Positions 61,381 through 64,000 of a stretch of 64,000 nucleotides of DNA are shown one piece after another. Origin of the DNA: Paramecium pentaurelia (taxonomy: Eukaryota > Ciliophora > Oligohymenophorea > Peniculida > Parameciidae). A program made the position numbers and the translations under genes. The notes below the pieces were generated by a model. The model did no database searches and was not told the origin of the DNA. It saw only the letters and a list, made by a program, of their open reading frames with translations. The stretch covers positions 17,124 to 81,123 of the forward strand of contig CAJJDO010000153.1 in NCBI GenBank assembly GCA_905183005.1. The letters run 5' to 3'. How positions within the stretch are numbered: the stretch's first letter is position 1; each line of letters starts with the position of its first letter.

Positions 61381-63750
61381 ATGGATTAACCTTACCTGAA
61401 TGATCTTCCTGTTAGTCATGTTTAGATACATACACCTGTTGGTGAACAACGACTATTATTTTAAGATGCATTAGGGCACATAAAATTAAGACAGATTAAT
61501 GTATAAACAAGATTAAATGAACTTTTGATTTAAGCAATATAGAAATTAAGAAAGTATACAAAAATAAAGAATCTATCACTTCTAAGTAAATAATAATTAT
61601 AAGCATTTAATGATGTTTCTAGTTGTTATATTTAATAAATTAAAAAAGGGAAAGACTCTTCTTAATTTGAGAAATAGTATTATTAATACAAACAGTAGAA
61701 TATAAGTTTATAAGTTTTAGTGTCTAATTTAATGTCTATGGTTAAACATAGAAGTTTTAGAAGTATAAAAGCAAGTCATCCAATGTTAATTTTTTGGAGT
61801 TTCTTAAAATTTCTGTTAGTATTACATTTATGTTTCATATTTCCATTATCAGATTCATTTATCTATCAATTAGATGAATTTATTGATATTTAGAGACCTA
61901 TATTTTTTGTTGAAATAGCTATTCTGGCAATTGATATCATAATGAGATTGAATGTTTAGATCTATAATAAGGGAACATTGATAACATAAACAAGAAAAAT
62001 AATTGTTTAATATTTTCGAAAAGAATTCTTAATTGATTTTGGAGGATTAATTGGATTAATAGTTTTTTTGGTTTCAAATTTTACTCCTGTTAAATACTTA
62101 TTCATTCTTAAGTTAAAGGAGTTGTCAATATTTATGGAAGTATTTAAATATGAAATTGATCCAAAAGGTAGATTTAAGAATCATCTTAAATTATTAAAAT
62201 TATTAATCACAGTAGTATTGTTAGCTCATTGTTTTGCTTGTCTTTGGATAGGAATAGGATAACATTCAATGGAAAAGAATTGGATAGTCTAAAGAGGATT
62301 AGAAGATTCACATTGGATAGAAATTTATTTAACTGGTTTATATTTTGCTATTACAACAATGACTACAGTAGGTTATGGTGATATAACACCAATAAATCCA
62401 TATGAAGTATTGGTTAGTATTTGTTTGACTCTATTTTCATCATGTATATTTGCATATGTGTTTAATACAATAACTTCTATTTTAAAGGATTTAGATGCAG
62501 ATAAAAGTAAAGTGAAACACGATTTAGAAATATTGAGTCATTATATGAAGAAAAGAAATATTGATTCAGATTTATAAAAGAGAGTAGAAAAGTAAAATAA
62601 TGTATATTTTAATTTAGTTATCTTCGATTAGTATATAAACATCAACCATCTACTTAAGAGAAGAAGATCTTTAATAAATTGAGTCCATAATTAAAATAAG
62701 AATTAAATGAATAAGATAAAGGATTATTATTATTAAAATAACCAGTATTAGTGAACAATTTCTCATTAAAATTACTTAGAGAATTAATTGAATGTGTTTA
62801 AGAGATTAATTTAACTCCTTAAGAGAAATTATCTAATGATCCAGGATTGTTTATTTTATTGAAAGGAAATATTAATATAATATTTGGAGAAAATAAAATA
62901 CTTATGGGAAATTTGAAACCTGGTGATGGTGTAGGGTTGAAATCTTTATTTAATGAGTAATAGAATAAAAAATTGATATTAATAAGTGAAGGGTTTTCAA
63001 CAGTTTATTATATTTCTTAATGTGATTTCTTTAAAAAATTAAAGGATACTGATTTAGATTAATTCTATTAGATTAGAGATAGAATTATGTTGTAAAATTA
63101 TGATAATTTATTTTTGAAATGTTTATTATGCAGAAAATAAGGGCATGAAATATGTGAAGACATTTATTTTAATTTAAATAAAGAATTAATTCTAGCAAAA
63201 TATCAATATTCAATTAAATAAGAAAGATAGAATAAATATAAAAGAAAATAATAAGAGAAGACTCGTACTTTTCATCAATTAGAAATTAGAAGGAGAGGTG
63301 CTAATTTATGTTATTAGAAAACAATTTAATCATTGAGAATGAAAGAAAAAGAAAGTGATGATGAAGATGAATAATAAATGAATCAAGATATTGATGTAAG
63401 ATATATATAATAAACAAGAGTCTTATGATGATTTAGAATATTCAAGACATTATTTGGATGAAAACAAAGATTCTATTTCTGTATTCTATGATAGATAAAC
63501 AACACTAAAATAATAATACAATAGATCTAATGTAAAAACTAAAATTAAAGGAGCTTCTATAGTTAGAATACTTTAAAATTACTCTTCTTAAAAAGTATGG
63601 CATGATGATTTTTTTATAATAAATGATTTCGAAAAAATGAAATTCTATAGAATGTATTGTCCAACTTATAATTATGATTCAGTCATTAAGATCTATAATT
63701 AATGGAGAAAAAAGACATATAAAACCATATATAAATCATAATTTAATTGA
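61381..63750 (+). CDS. Voltage-gated-type K+ channel with cyclic-nucleotide-binding-like tail
   Basis: 772 residues; introns 62592-62617 (26 nt) and 63396-63420 (25 nt, ends AGAG). After a polar N terminus come membrane segments S1-S6, including WSFLKFLLVLHLCFIFPL, PIFFVEIAILAIDIIMRL, DFGGLIGLIVFLVSNF, LLKLLITVVLLAHCFACLW and the pore LYFAITTMTTVGYGDITP with the K+ filter GYG. S6 is VSICLTLFSSCIFAYVF. The C-linker (ENYLRLVYKHQ) leads to a domain with the cyclic-nucleotide fold (FILLKGNINIIFGENKILMG, GDGVGLKSLF), but the usual phosphate-binding RA motif is not evident, so nucleotide gating is doubtful. The S4 segment has few basic residues. Related to the CNG/HCN/EAG superfamily, which is strongly expanded in ciliates. 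Confidence 0.85.
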
Positions 63751-64000
63751 TATATTTGTGATTCATAACTATTAATTAATCTAATTAATAATAATATTTA
63801 AATCATTTATGATTATATTAAAAAACATAAATTCCATCTTTTATTAATATTTATTATTATTATATAATTAATACATATATATATAAAGAAATTCAAAAGT
63901 ATCAGCATAAACGACCAAATTAAATTGCACCAAGAGGATTTGAATATACATCTTTAATAGATTAAAATGGAAGTATAATTAATCCAAAACTTATAACTCC
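63751..64000. other. Right edge, probable partial gene
   Basis: From about 63890 the sequence becomes less AT-rich. A + frame reads IQKYQHKRPNQIAPRGFEYT to the window end. The minus strand reads ISFGLIILPFQSIKDVYSN ending at TGA 63904-63902. One of the two is probably the edge of a real gene, but I cannot decide which. Confidence 0.35.

Noticed and set aside
1..64000. Bacterial origin, because SecA and a histidine kinase are present
   Set aside because: TAA and TAG lie in frame in all genes, introns are 20-31 nt, and kinases, Rab, Atg4 and EMC6 are eukaryotic.

Overview
This window reads as somatic (macronuclear) DNA of a ciliate of the Paramecium type. Long conserved proteins appear only when TAA and TAG are read as glutamine and TGA is the only stop. 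Introns are tiny (20-31 nt, mostly GTA...TAG). The DNA is very AT-rich, and from about 24.6 kb onward genes are packed tightly on both strands. All models here use that code, and exon lengths after intron removal were checked to be divisible by three. Family names come from motifs read by eye; no database search was run.

Left part (1-14.8 kb): two tandem WD40 genes with shared flanks (589-3262 intact; 4021-6365 frameshifted) and, on the other strand, a decayed NACHT-WD40 gene (about 7.4-10.1 kb). A 1,280-bp exact duplication follows (11278 and 13092), with a one-base assembly gap at 12928 between the copies.

14.8-22.3 kb: a very long minus-strand gene for a SecA-like ATPase. It is broken in this assembly by an 1,855-bp repeat either side of a single N at 17512. 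Removing one copy restores one open frame of about 1,619 codons, so the repeat is most likely a failed contig join.

22.3-39.2 kb: a small orphan ORF, a sparse AT-rich stretch, a 1,422-residue cysteine-rich multi-pass membrane protein, a soluble hybrid histidine kinase with a receiver domain, a small beta-propeller-like protein, and a TPR gene in which 25 consecutive exons are each exactly 102 nt and each encode one TPR.

39.6-63.8 kb: a dense block of ordinary eukaryotic genes: a coiled-coil protein, an SLC44-like transporter, an Atg13-like protein, a hypothetical protein, an ERK7/MAPK15-like kinase, a CWF19/CwfJ-like protein, a coiled-coil protein, a RING-H2 protein, a Rab-like GTPase, a DHHC acyltransferase, an EF-hand protein, a multi-pass membrane protein, an Atg4-like protease, an adaptor protein with an adaptin-like ear, a RING protein with a membrane segment, a MORN-repeat protein, an EMC6-like protein, a long coiled-coil protein and a K+ channel with a cyclic-nucleotide-type tail. 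Themes are membrane traffic, autophagy (Atg4 and Atg13) and signalling. Nothing suggests operons; genes are independent but some spacings are extreme (12 bp between two divergent start codons).
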